DNA of 64,000 nt from Rhodospirillales bacterium. GTDB lineage: Bacteria; Pseudomonadota; Alphaproteobacteria; Reyranellales; Reyranellaceae. Shown piece after piece: positions 16,675-25,161 of this stretch (position 1 is its first letter; each line of letters opens with the position of its first letter). The position numbers were made by a program, and so were the translations under genes. The stretch covers positions 4,244,501-4,308,500 of the forward strand of contig CP064988.1 of NCBI GenBank assembly GCA_016699855.1, given 5' to 3'. The notes under the pieces are model-generated. The model did no database searches and had not been told where the DNA came from. It saw only the letters and a list, made by a program, of their open reading frames with translations.

Positions 16675-17550
16675 GTGAGGAGCCTGCGCATCTGGCAGGT
16701 CGACGCCTTCGCGCTGGCCGGCGCGAATGGACGGGCGCTGCCCTTCACGGGCAATCCGGCGGCGGTCGTGCCGCTGGAGTCGTGGCCGGCCGACGAGGTC
16801 CTGCGCGCGATCGCGCTGGAGAACAACCTGTCGGAGACCGCGTTCCTGCTGCCGCGCCGCGTCGACGGCATGATCCCGATCCGCTGGTTCACGCCCGCGG
16901 TGGAGGTCGCGCTGTGCGGCCACGCGACGCTCGCCAGCGCCCAGGTCGTGCTCGACGAGATCGAGCCCGGTGGCGCGCGGGTCGTGTTCGACAGCCTGTC
17001 GGGTCCGCTGCCGGTCGAACGCGGCGGGTTCGACGCCGGCGGCGCGTGGGCCGCCTCCACCGATGGCGCCTGGTTCCAGCTCGATTTCCCGGCGCTGCCC
17101 TGCGCGCCGGGAACGGCGGACGACGCGGCCCGGCTGGCGGCGACGCTGGGCGTCGCGGTGCTGGAGGCGCATGTCAGCGAACGACGCTGGATCGCCGTGC
17201 TGGCGGACGCCGGCGCGGTCGCGTCGCTACGGCCGGATTTCGCCGCCATCGCGCGGCTGGAGAAGCCGGCGCTTGTGGTGACGGCGCGGGCCGGCGCCGA
17301 CGCCTACGGCGCCGATTTCGTGTCGCGTCATTTCGGCCCGAACGCCGGCGTGGCCGAGGACCCGGCGACCGGCTCCGCGCATTGCACGCTGGCCCCGTTC
17401 TGGGCCGCGCGGGTCGGACGGACGGCGCTCACCGGCCGCCAGCTATCGGCGCGCGGCGGCGAGCTGCACTGCGCCGTCGCCGGCGACCGCGTGCTGATCG
17501 CCGGCCGCGTGGCGCCGTATCTGCGCGGCGAGATCGTCGCGCCGGCCTGA
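16675..17550 (+). CDS. PhzF family phenazine biosynthesis-like epimerase/isomerase
   Basis: A 291-residue PhzF-fold protein. In PhzF itself a Glu shuttles protons during isomerisation of a chorismate-derived dihydro-anthranilate; most homologues have other, unknown substrates. Conserved blocks are FTGNPAAV (25-31), NNLSETAFL with the catalytic-type Glu54, ALCGHATLAS near 85, and GVAEDPATGSAHC near 225. The start is GTG at 16675, only 8 bp after the SDR stop, so translational coupling is likely. No other phenazine genes are present, so phenazine production is not suggested. It converges on the TctC gene, with 17 bp between stops. Confidence 0.88.
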   Translation: MRSLRIWQVDAFALAGANGRALPFTGNPAAVVPLESWPADEVLRAIALENNLSETAFLLPRRVDGMIPIRWFTPAVEVALCGHATLASAQVVLDEIEPGGARVVFDSLSGPLPVERGGFDAGGAWAASTDGAWFQLDFPALPCAPGTADDAARLAATLGVAVLEAHVSERRWIAVLADAGAVASLRPDFAAIARLEKPALVVTARAGADAYGADFVSRHFGPNAGVAEDPATGSAHCTLAPFWAARVGRTALTGRQLSARGGELHCAVAGDRVLIAGRVAPYLRGEIVAPA

Positions 17551-17567
17551 GCGGCCGGAGCGGCGCG

Positions 17568-18560
17568 TCACTGCGGCGTGATGCCCAGCCCGCGGACGAG
17601 CTCCATCCAGACCGGGCCTTCCTCGTCGATCATCTTGCGCATGTACTTGTGGTCGCGCGCGGCGTCGTCGATGCCGAAGGTGTCGAGCATCTTCTGGATA
17701 CGCTCGGTATTGCCGGCCTCGACGAAGAGGGCGGAGAGCTTCTCGACGATCTCCGCCGGCGTTCCGGTCTGGTAGAAGGCGCCGATCCAGCCCTGCACCT
17801 GGAAACCCTTGGCGGTGACGCCCTGCTCGAGGAACGTGCCGACGTCGGGGAGCTTCTTCATGCGCGTGCTGGTCGGCACCGCGATGGCGCGGCCGGAGCC
17901 GGACTGCAGCACGCCCGCGGCGGCGGCGTAGCTGCCGCTGCCGCCGTGGATCGCGCCGGACGCCACGTCCTGCCACATCGGCGCCTCGCCGCGGTAGTGG
18001 ACGGCCTCCATCTTCAGGTCGAAGAACTTGTTGAGCTCGGCGACCGCGACGTGCGAGTACGAACCCGCGCCGTAGGTGCCCAGGCTGACCTTGTTCTTGC
18101 GCGCGAACTCGACGAACTCCTTGAGGTTCTTCGCCGGCACGTCCTTGTGCACGATCGTCGGCAGGTGGCCGGCGCTGAAGAAGGCCACCGGCACGAAATC
18201 CTTGTCGGGATCGTACGGCAGCTTCTTGAACAGCACCTTGTTCATGATCATCGTGGTCGAGATCGTGAACATCAGATTGTAGCCGTCGGGCGCCGCCTTC
18301 GCGAGCATCTCGGCGCCGATCGCGCCGCTGGCGCCGGTCTTGTTGTCGACGATGAACGACTGCCCCAGCTTCTGGGACGCGTACTCGCTGTACACCCGCG
18401 CCCACGTGTCGGTGAGGCCGCCGGCCGGGAACGTGACGGTCACCTTGACCGGCTTGTTCGGCCAGGCCTGAGCGTTCGCGCCCGTGGACAAGGCGCCGGG
18501 AACCAGCGCGCCGAGCGCGCCGCCGACCAGTGGACGTCGTCCGAAACCCTTCGAAGCCAT
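17568..18560 (-). CDS. tctC: Tripartite tricarboxylate transporter substrate-binding protein (TctC/Bug family)
   Basis: A 330-residue periplasmic receptor of the Bug/TctC family, which binds organic acids and passes them to TctAB. The signal sequence MASKGFGRRPLVGGALGALV holds a twin Arg before the hydrophobic stretch and ends near ANAQA, so Tat or Sec export is possible. The mature part has the family blocks VKVTVTFPAGGLTDTWAR, DNKTGASGAIGAEM, GTYGAGSYSHVA and HYRGEAPMWQD. GGAGG lies 5 bp before the ATG. Oddly, TctA and TctB are encoded 8 kb away (26.2-28.2 kb), with a TRAP system in between, though on the same strand. The ligand is unknown. Confidence 0.9.
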   Translation of the reverse strand: MASKGFGRRPLVGGALGALVPGALSTGANAQAWPNKPVKVTVTFPAGGLTDTWARVYSEYASQKLGQSFIVDNKTGASGAIGAEMLAKAAPDGYNLMFTISTTMIMNKVLFKKLPYDPDKDFVPVAFFSAGHLPTIVHKDVPAKNLKEFVEFARKNKVSLGTYGAGSYSHVAVAELNKFFDLKMEAVHYRGEAPMWQDVASGAIHGGSGSYAAAAGVLQSGSGRAIAVPTSTRMKKLPDVGTFLEQGVTAKGFQVQGWIGAFYQTGTPAEIVEKLSALFVEAGNTERIQKMLDTFGIDDAARDHKYMRKMIDEEGPVWMELVRGLGITPQ

Positions 18561-18609
18561 CGTCACCTCCCGTTAGCGTTTCCGTTTCTTGTGTCACGCG
18601 GCCGCGTGG

Positions 18610-19800
18610 TCAGACCACGCGGTCGGCGCGCAGCTTCGCGATCTGCGCCTCGTCGTATCCCAGCCGCGCCAGGATCTCGTCGGTGTGCTCGCCCAGCGTC
18701 GGCGGACGCCGGCTGATCTCCATCGGCGTGCGCGACAGCCGCACCGGCTGGTCGAGCACCGGGTACGGCTTGTCGAGGCCGGGATAGTCGATCTCGCGGA
18801 AGAACCCGGCCTCCTTGACGTGGCGGTCGTCGAGCGCCTCCTGCGGCGTGTAGATCGGACCGGCCGGCACGCGGGCGGCGGCGCAGGCTTTGAGCACCTC
18901 GTCCCGGGTCCGCGTGGCGCACCATTCCTGCATGATGGCGCTGAGCGCCTCGCCGTTGTCGCCGCGCGCCAGGTCGTCCTTGAAGCGTGGATCGGCGATC
19001 AGGTCCTCGCGGCCCACCGTCTTGCACCAGCGCACGAACAGCGGCTGGCCGATCGCCATCACGTAGGCCCAGCCGTCCTTGCAGCGGAACGAGTCGCCGG
19101 GTCCGGCGGTGAAGGCTCGGTTGCCGACCCGCGTGCGGTCGAGTCCGAGCATCGCCTGCTCGATCAGCAGCGTGTTCGAGACGTTCAGCGCGCTGCGCAG
19201 CAGCGCCGTCTCGACCATCTGGCCCTTGCCGCTCCTGTCGCGCTCGCGCAACGCCGCGAACACGCCCACGACGCTGAGGATCGCCGACGTGAAGTCGACG
19301 TATGGCGCCGCCATGCGCACCGGGTTCTCGCCGTGGCCGCTGAGATGGGCGGCGCCGGACATCACCTGGCCGATGGTGTCGAAGCCGACCCGGTCGGCGT
19401 AGGGGCCTGTCGATCCGAAGGTCGAGTTGGTGACCACGATGATGCGCGGATTGATCGCCGACAGGGTGTCGTAGTCGAGGCCCATCTCCCTGAGCGTCTC
19501 GAACGGCAGGTTGGCGATCACGACGTCGGCGGCGCGCACCAGCTTCGCCACGATCTCGCGGCCGGCGGGCTTGGTCGGGTTGAGCGTCATCCCGAGCTTG
19601 CTGCGGTTCATCTGGAGGAAGGTCGTGCCCTCGCGCTCGCGGGCGGCGTCGACCGGCGAGACCCAGCGGTCCTCGCTGCCGTCGAGCTTCTCCAGACGGA
19701 TCACCTCGGCGCCGAAATCTCCCAGCATGGCGCCGCAGAACGGCCCCGCGATGTAGCGGCCGAAGTCGAGGACCCTAACGCCGTCGAGAATACCGGACAT
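18610..19800 (-). CDS. Class III (CaiB/BaiF) CoA-transferase
   Basis: A 396-residue family III CoA-transferase: transfer of CoA between carboxylic acids such as succinate and a second acid. It opens MSGILDGVRVLDFGRYIAGP, with LGDFGAEVIRLEK near 27-38 and SKLGMTLNP near 68. In formyl-CoA transferase a catalytic Asp follows the GQ.V....., but here that position (GQMVETALLRS) appears to be Arg202, a variant seen in a subset of the family. Five bp separate its start from the TRAP permease stop, so it belongs to the same operon. The lyase at 25.2-26.1 kb may act on the CoA thioester it forms. Confidence 0.88.
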   Translation of the reverse strand: MSGILDGVRVLDFGRYIAGPFCGAMLGDFGAEVIRLEKLDGSEDRWVSPVDAAREREGTTFLQMNRSKLGMTLNPTKPAGREIVAKLVRAADVVIANLPFETLREMGLDYDTLSAINPRIIVVTNSTFGSTGPYADRVGFDTIGQVMSGAAHLSGHGENPVRMAAPYVDFTSAILSVVGVFAALRERDRSGKGQMVETALLRSALNVSNTLLIEQAMLGLDRTRVGNRAFTAGPGDSFRCKDGWAYVMAIGQPLFVRWCKTVGREDLIADPRFKDDLARGDNGEALSAIMQEWCATRTRDEVLKACAAARVPAGPIYTPQEALDDRHVKEAGFFREIDYPGLDKPYPVLDQPVRLSRTPMEISRRPPTLGEHTDEILARLGYDEAQIAKLRADRVV

Positions 19801-19805
19801 CGAAA

Positions 19806-22097
19806 TCAGTTCCCTCTGTTGAGCGCCGCGCGGCTGGCGCCCGCCATCGCGTGCGCGCCCTCGGGTAGCACGCCCCGCCGCACGGCGAACAGGGCCACCG
19901 CGAGCACGGGCACGAGTATCCCGAGACCGAGCAGCTCCATCTCCGTGTTGCTGAGCGGCATGATGCCGCCGCCCGGCGTCGCCAGCACCAGGCCGCCGAC
20001 GCCGAGCAGGACGCGCAGCGGCCATTCGAGGCCGCCCGCCCGCCGCAGGTCGCCGATCCCCGCCTGGTAGCCCTGGATGCCGCCGCAGATGAACAGCGTG
20101 CCGATCGCCACGGTCACCGTGAGGTAGAGGGCCTCGAGGTAGGGCACGGCGCCACCGGCGGTCTCCGGCTGGAGGACGAACGCGGGATTCAGCACGAAGA
20201 AGAACGGGATGAAGTAGATGATGCTGCCCACCCACATCGACTCCCAGCCGGTCTTCATCGCCGGCGCGCCGGCGATGCCGGCGGCGGCGAACGAGGCGAT
20301 GGCGACAGGTGGTGTGATCGACGACAGCATGCCCCAGTAGAAGATGAACATGTGCACCGCCATCTTGTTGAGGCCGAGCTTTTCCAGCGCCGGCGCCACC
20401 AGGATGGCGAGGAAGATGTAGCAGGCGGTCGTGGTGAGGCCCAGGCCGAGCATCAGGCTGGTGATGGCGCACATCGCCAGCAGCAGCAGCGGGCTGTTGC
20501 CCGCCAGCGCCAGCAGATCGTTCGCCAGGCTCGAGACCACGCCGGTCATCGAGAAGGCGCCGATCAGCAGGCCGCAACCGGCGAGGATGCCGATCAGTTC
20601 GACGAAGGTCCGGCCGTTGACCTCGAGGAAGTTGGCGTACTTCGCCAGCCCCCAGCGCTTGGCGCCGAACGCCTCGTTGAGCGCCACCAGCAGGACGACG
20701 CCGCCGAGCGCGGGCAGCAGGATGGCGTTGGTCCACGCGTCGAAGCCGGCCGAGCCCGGCGTCGCCATGACCTTGGCGTAGTTCTCGCCGGACAGCACGA
20801 TCGCCACCGTGGCGGCGAGCGCCACGAGGCAGTTGACGGTGTTGGCCCGCGACCACGCGCCGGGTTGCGCCCACTGGTTCAGCACCAGCAGCAGCGCCGT
20901 GGCGTAGAACGGCGCGTGGCTCTCGCGCTTGAAGTGGAGCAGCATCACGATCAGCAGGACGATGACGAAGGCGTAGTACCAGCCCTCCTTGATCGTCTGC
21001 CAGACGCTCGGCAGCTCGACGCGCTTCAGGCCGGCCAGACCGTGCCGCGCGGCGTAGGAATCCACCTGCATGAACAGGCCGACGTAGTACAGCGTCGCCG
21101 GAATCACGGCGGCGAGCGCCACCTCGGCGTAGGTGACGCCCATGAACTGCGCCATGACGAACGCGGTCGCGCCCATCACCGGCGGCGCCAGCACCGCGCC
21201 GGTCGAGGCGCAGGCCTCGATGGCGCCGGCGTAGGAGGCGCGGAACCCGGTCTTCTTCATCACCGGGATGGTCATCGTGCCGGCGGTCAGCACGTTCGAC
21301 ACGATGCTGCCCGACATCATGCCGAGCAGGCCGGAGGCGAAGATGCACACCTTGGCGGCGCCGCCGCGGAACGTGCCGCACAGCGCGAAGGCGAGGTTGA
21401 TGAAGAACTTGCCGGCGCCGGTCATCATCAGCGCCGTGCCGAAGATCAGGAAGCCGATCACCGTGTCGGCGAAGGCCTGGATCGGGATGCCGAGCAGGCT
21501 CTCGGTCGACAGCACGTGGTAGGCGCTGGCCTCCGCCGGCGTCGACTGGTTGCCCTTGAGCGGCCCGAGCCAGCCGGCGCCTGCGAACAGCGGATAGAAG
21601 GTGAACGGCGCGACGCTGAGCATCAGGCTCCAGCCACCGGTGCGGCGCAGCGCCTCGAGCAGGGCCGCCCACATGACGTAGCCGGCCCAGACCACGGCGT
21701 CGGGCGCGCCGCCGAACTCCCAGCCGAGCTCGGCGGCGCGGCGGATGTGGACCATCAGGTAGACGGCCGTCGCGCCCGTCGCGACGAACAGCGCGACGTC
21801 GTACCAGGGGATGCGGTCGAGCGGCGCGTCCGCCGCGCCGGGGAACACGAGGAACGTGAAGGGCAGCATGCACAGGATCAGGAGGTAGAAGTACTCCGTG
21901 TTCAGCGGCGTGAAGCCGACGAAGAAACGCAGCCCGAACTGCTGGTTGACGCACAACAGGATGGTGACGCCGGTCAGCGCGATCAGCGCCCACCGCCACG
22001 GCCCGTCCAGCCGCCGCAGCCGCGTCGTCTCGGCCTCGGCAGGCCCGGCGTGGACATGCGGGTCGTCGAACTCGACCTTCTTCGGCGCGTCGGTCAT
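19806..22097 (-). CDS. Fused TRAP transporter permease (TAXI-type, DctQM fusion)
   Basis: A 763-residue inner-membrane protein in which the small (Q) and large (M) TRAP permeases are fused, as is usual for TAXI-TRAP systems. An acidic cytoplasmic N-terminus is followed by about four spans (roughly 35-190) and then the DctM-like part: FGTALMMTGAGKFFINLAF, SGLLGMMSGSIVSNVLTAGT, APPVMGATAFVMAQFMG, and a second half with GLGLTTTACYIFLAIL and TPPVAIASFAAAGIAG. It probably imports a carboxylate using the Na+ gradient, working with one or both TAXI receptors encoded upstream (22.2-24.6 kb). The ATG at 22097 has GGGGAAACGACGC before it. Confidence 0.92.
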   Translation of the reverse strand: MTDAPKKVEFDDPHVHAGPAEAETTRLRRLDGPWRWALIALTGVTILLCVNQQFGLRFFVGFTPLNTEYFYLLILCMLPFTFLVFPGAADAPLDRIPWYDVALFVATGATAVYLMVHIRRAAELGWEFGGAPDAVVWAGYVMWAALLEALRRTGGWSLMLSVAPFTFYPLFAGAGWLGPLKGNQSTPAEASAYHVLSTESLLGIPIQAFADTVIGFLIFGTALMMTGAGKFFINLAFALCGTFRGGAAKVCIFASGLLGMMSGSIVSNVLTAGTMTIPVMKKTGFRASYAGAIEACASTGAVLAPPVMGATAFVMAQFMGVTYAEVALAAVIPATLYYVGLFMQVDSYAARHGLAGLKRVELPSVWQTIKEGWYYAFVIVLLIVMLLHFKRESHAPFYATALLLVLNQWAQPGAWSRANTVNCLVALAATVAIVLSGENYAKVMATPGSAGFDAWTNAILLPALGGVVLLVALNEAFGAKRWGLAKYANFLEVNGRTFVELIGILAGCGLLIGAFSMTGVVSSLANDLLALAGNSPLLLLAMCAITSLMLGLGLTTTACYIFLAILVAPALEKLGLNKMAVHMFIFYWGMLSSITPPVAIASFAAAGIAGAPAMKTGWESMWVGSIIYFIPFFFVLNPAFVLQPETAGGAVPYLEALYLTVTVAIGTLFICGGIQGYQAGIGDLRRAGGLEWPLRVLLGVGGLVLATPGGGIMPLSNTEMELLGLGILVPVLAVALFAVRRGVLPEGAHAMAGASRAALNRGN

Positions 22098-22204
22098 GCG
22101 TCGTTTCCCCTCGCCGGCCGCGGGTTCAGTCCCCGCCGGTCGTCATCGGCCGTCATTGGTACTTGATCGACGCGGCTTCCGTCGAGCGCCGAGGCGGCCC
22201 CACG

Positions 22205-23362
22205 TCAGTCGAACAGCGGGTCGAGCCCGGCCTTCGACAGAGCGTCCTTGCGGGCCGCCATCCAACCCTTGCGGAAGGCCTCGCGCTCCTCCGGCGGGTT
22301 GGTCTTCAGATAGGCCTCCCACGCCGTCGCCAGCGTGTCCTGTCGCTTCAACAGCGCCTGGTTGTGGCGGTCGTGCTCCGGCTTCCAGACGCCGGCCTCC
22401 TTGAGCGCGCGCACGGCGCCGGCGTGGTAGGGCAGCACCCAGGCCAGGTTCTGGGTCGAGAGCGCGAGTCCGGCGGCGCCCGGCGCGCCGTCCTTGTAGA
22501 GGTCGTAGTGGACGATCATCGCCTTGGTCAGCCCGTGGACGACGTCCTCGGGCTGCGACGCGTACGCGGTGAAGATCGGATAGGGGTACGTGGCGCTCTC
22601 GATCGGGGTCTGCTTCGACAGCCCGGCGGCGCCGCAGGTCGCCATGTGCGGCGCGAAATAGCTGCCGACCTTGAGCATCCGGGCCCAGCCTTCCTTGTCT
22701 GCGTGCGGCGTCGGCAGCCACAGCAGGCCGCGCGGCGAGGTCTCGACCTCCTTCGCCTGGCCCGAGATGGTCGACGCCCAGGCGGCGTCGACCTCGTTGT
22801 TGACCATGCCCTTCCACATCGCGCCGAAGCTGGAGAACTCGACCAGCTTGACGTCGGAGACCTTGAGGCCGCCGAACGCCAGCGCCGCCACGGCGTTGAG
22901 ATTGAGCGCCGGCGAGCCGACCACCCAGCCGAGGCGTTTGCCCTTGAGGTCCTTGAGCGCCGTCACGCCGGAATCCTTGGTGGCGCCGAGCGCGGCGCCG
23001 TTGCAGTCGGTCGACGACAACATCAGCTGGAGGCGCTGCGGCCCCCAGTCCTTGACGGCGAACTCGTACACCGCCTCCTGCGCGTAGTAGACCCCGATGC
23101 CCATGGCCGAGACCTGGGCCCGCCCGCCGCGCAGCGGCGCCAGCCGCGCCACGTCGTTGCCGGCGGGAAGCACGCGCAGGTCGACGCCATGCTTGTCCTT
23201 GAGCGCCTTGCCCACGGCGACCGCGATGTTGAAGCCGGAGGACCCGGTGTCGTAGGCCGTCGCCGTGATCGACGGCGGCAGCTTGGCGTCCTGCGCCGCC
23301 GAGGCGAACGCCATGCCGAGCGCGAGCGCGAACGCTCCGCCCGGCGCGATCCATGCGCGCAT
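22205..23362 (-). CDS. TAXI family TRAP transporter solute-binding protein, copy 1
   Basis: A 385-residue periplasmic receptor. The signal peptide MRAWIAPGGAFALALGMAF ends near ASAAQ. The mature protein has the TAXI hallmarks: AYDTGSSGFNIAVAVGKAL, LRVLPAGNDVARLAPLRGGRAQ, LKDLKGKRLGWVVGSPAL, VEFSSFGAMWKGMVNNEVDA, and a C-terminal YHAGAVRALKEAG. GGGAGG lies before the ATG at 23362; a longer frame upstream lacks signal-peptide character. It lies 107 bp from the permease and is likely its partner. A close paralogue is encoded directly upstream, so the operon has two receptors for one permease. Confidence 0.92.
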   Translation of the reverse strand: MRAWIAPGGAFALALGMAFASAAQDAKLPPSITATAYDTGSSGFNIAVAVGKALKDKHGVDLRVLPAGNDVARLAPLRGGRAQVSAMGIGVYYAQEAVYEFAVKDWGPQRLQLMLSSTDCNGAALGATKDSGVTALKDLKGKRLGWVVGSPALNLNAVAALAFGGLKVSDVKLVEFSSFGAMWKGMVNNEVDAAWASTISGQAKEVETSPRGLLWLPTPHADKEGWARMLKVGSYFAPHMATCGAAGLSKQTPIESATYPYPIFTAYASQPEDVVHGLTKAMIVHYDLYKDGAPGAAGLALSTQNLAWVLPYHAGAVRALKEAGVWKPEHDRHNQALLKRQDTLATAWEAYLKTNPPEEREAFRKGWMAARKDALSKAGLDPLFD

Positions 23363-23484
23363 ATCGTCGTCCTCCCTGTTGTAGCCCACGCGACGGCGGG
23401 TTGGTTCCCGCGCTGCCGCCACACCCCGGCGGGATGGATCTGCTTCCGCCCGCCGGTCACGCCCGCTCGACGCCTACTCGAAGA

Positions 23485-24621
23485 TCACGTCCATGCCGGC
23501 CTTGCCCAGCGCCGCCGCGCGGCCTTCATCCAGCCCTCGGCGAACGCCTTGTCGTCCGCCGGCGCGCCGGCCGAATAGGCCTTCCACGCGTCGATCATCA
23601 CCTTCTGCCGCGCGACGAGCGCGTCGTTGTGCTTCTGGGCCGCGTCGTTCCACGCGCCCTTCTCCTTGAAGGCGCGGATGGCGCCGGCGTGGTAGGGCAC
23701 GACCCAGGTGAAGTTCTGCTTGTCGAGCGCCATGCCGTCGGCGCCGGGGGCGCCGTCCTTGTAGCCGGCGAACGTGTCGATCATCGCCTTGGTGATCGCG
23801 TAGACTTGGTCGTCCGTGCGGTCGGCGTAGGTCATGAAGATCGGATAGGCGTAGCCCGCCATGACCACCGGCGTCTTGTCGACGCCGCCCGAGCCGCAGG
23901 TCGCCTTGACCGGCACGAAGTACGGCGCCTTCTTGTGCACGCGGGCCCAGCCCTCCTTGTTCTCGGCGGGCATCGGCGGCCAGATGATGCCGCGCGGCGA
24001 CGAATCGGCCTCCTTCGACTGTCCGGAGATGGTCGAGCTGATGACGGCGTCGACCTCGTTGTTCAGCACGCCCTTCCACATGGCGTTGTTGGACGAGAAC
24101 TCGACCACCTTCATGTCGGCCGGCGTCAGGCCGGCGAAGGCGATGATGCCGAACGCGCCCTGGGTCAGCGCCGGCGAGCCGACGACCACGCCGAGCCGCT
24201 TGCCCTTGAGGTCCGACAGCTCCTTGACGCCGGTGTCGCGCGCGACCGCCAGGCCGAGGCCGTTGCATGACGTCGCCATCATGATCAGCCGGGCCGGCTG
24301 CGGTCCCCACGTGCGGGCGCCGAATTCGAGCACGCCCTCCTGCGCGAAATAGGTGCCGACGCCCATCTGCGAGATGACGGCGCGGCCCGCCTTCACCGGC
24401 GCCAGACGGCCGGTGTCGTTGCCCGACGGCAGCAGCCGGACGTCGACGCCGAGCTTCTGCTTGAACTGCTGGCCGATCGCCACCGCGATGTTGAAGCCCG
24501 AGGACCCCGTGTCGTAGCCGGTCCAGGACATCTCCTTGGGGAGCGTCTGGGCCGTGGCCGCCGACGCGGCGAAAATCCCAAAAGCCACCGAGGCGAAAGC
24601 AGCCCCTACGCGCGTGATCAT
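23485..24621 (-). CDS. TAXI family TRAP solute-binding protein, copy 2 (C-terminal frameshift)
   Basis: A 378-residue paralogue of the neighbouring receptor. Signal peptide MITRVGAAFASVAFGIFAAS, cleavage near ATAQT, then YDTGSSGFNIAVAIGQQF, LLPSGNDTGRLAPVKAGRA, LKGKRLGVVVGSPAL and VEFSSNNAMWKGVLNNEVDA. After EGWMKAAR the frame shifts: as read it ends RRWARPAWT, but one missing base near 23517 would restore AALGKAGMDVIFE and a stop at 23474, matching the paralogue's ending (ALSKAGLDPLFD). Only the last ten or so residues are affected, so function may survive. It leads the receptor pair and is separated from the cupin gene by about 130 bp. Confidence 0.88.
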   Translation of the reverse strand: MITRVGAAFASVAFGIFAASAATAQTLPKEMSWTGYDTGSSGFNIAVAIGQQFKQKLGVDVRLLPSGNDTGRLAPVKAGRAVISQMGVGTYFAQEGVLEFGARTWGPQPARLIMMATSCNGLGLAVARDTGVKELSDLKGKRLGVVVGSPALTQGAFGIIAFAGLTPADMKVVEFSSNNAMWKGVLNNEVDAVISSTISGQSKEADSSPRGIIWPPMPAENKEGWARVHKKAPYFVPVKATCGSGGVDKTPVVMAGYAYPIFMTYADRTDDQVYAITKAMIDTFAGYKDGAPGADGMALDKQNFTWVVPYHAGAIRAFKEKGAWNDAAQKHNDALVARQKVMIDAWKAYSAGAPADDKAFAEGWMKAARRRWARPAWT

Positions 24622-24750
24622 GATGTCGTTGTCCTTCCCGTGGAACGCGGACGTTCGCCGTCCGTCGAAATGCGTCGTATCGACGCGGTCATGTTAACGA
24701 CGCCGCGCGCCGAGTCCAGCGGCGCCGGCCGTCAGTCGGTGACGGGGGCG

Positions 24751-25146
24751 TCACGCCGGCGGCGCGGCGTCGAAGAACGTGTTGGGCCGCAGGAAGAACG
24801 CCAGCATCAGCGCGCCGCCCGGCGAGCGCGCGACATGGCGGCTGCCGCGCGGCCGCCACACGAACTGGCCGGCCCGCGCGACGCCCTCGTGGTCCTCGAA
24901 GGCGCCCTCCAGCACGTAGGTCTGCTCGATCTCGACGTGCTCGTGCAGCGGCAGCTCGGCGCCCGGCGCCCAACGCATCAGCGTGGTCAGCAGGCCACGC
25001 TCCTTGTCCTCGAACAGAATCTTCCACTCCACGCCAGGGAACCGGGTCGCCACCCACGGCAGCGACGGCACGTCGACGTAGCGCGACGCCAGTTCCGGCG
25101 TGGTGGTCGGCGCCGACGGGGGCGCGACGGGGTACGAATCGGGCAT
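24751..25146 (-). CDS. Cupin domain protein
   Basis: A 131-residue single-domain cupin. The two cupin motifs are visible: GAELPLHEHVEIEQTYVLEG (metal-binding His/Glu) and the second with RPRGSRHV. This resembles small anti-ECF-type (ChrR-like) or quercetinase-like cupins, which act as enzymes or metal-dependent sensors in the cytoplasm. Its start lies 15 bp after the HMG-CoA-lyase-like gene, so the two are co-transcribed. A partner role in the carboxylate pathway is an inference from position only. Confidence 0.82.
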   Translation of the reverse strand: MPDSYPVAPPSAPTTTPELASRYVDVPSLPWVATRFPGVEWKILFEDKERGLLTTLMRWAPGAELPLHEHVEIEQTYVLEGAFEDHEGVARAGQFVWRPRGSRHVARSPGGALMLAFFLRPNTFFDAAPPA

Positions 25147-25161
25147 GGGTCGCGCTCCCTT

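Noticed and set aside
16675..17550. Phenazine biosynthesis locus
   Set aside because: Only a PhzF-fold protein is present; phzA/B/D/E/G are absent.
18596..18609. CACGCGGCCGCGTG palindrome at the end of the first CoA-transferase gene as operator or terminator
   Set aside because: Self-complementary but overlaps the stop codon and has no T-run; such palindromes are frequent in GC-rich coding DNA.
18610..21999. Apparent 1129-residue fusion of an Arg-rich protein with the CoA-transferase
   Set aside because: The upstream 730 residues are an out-of-frame reading of the TRAP permease. The real CoA-transferase starts at 19800.
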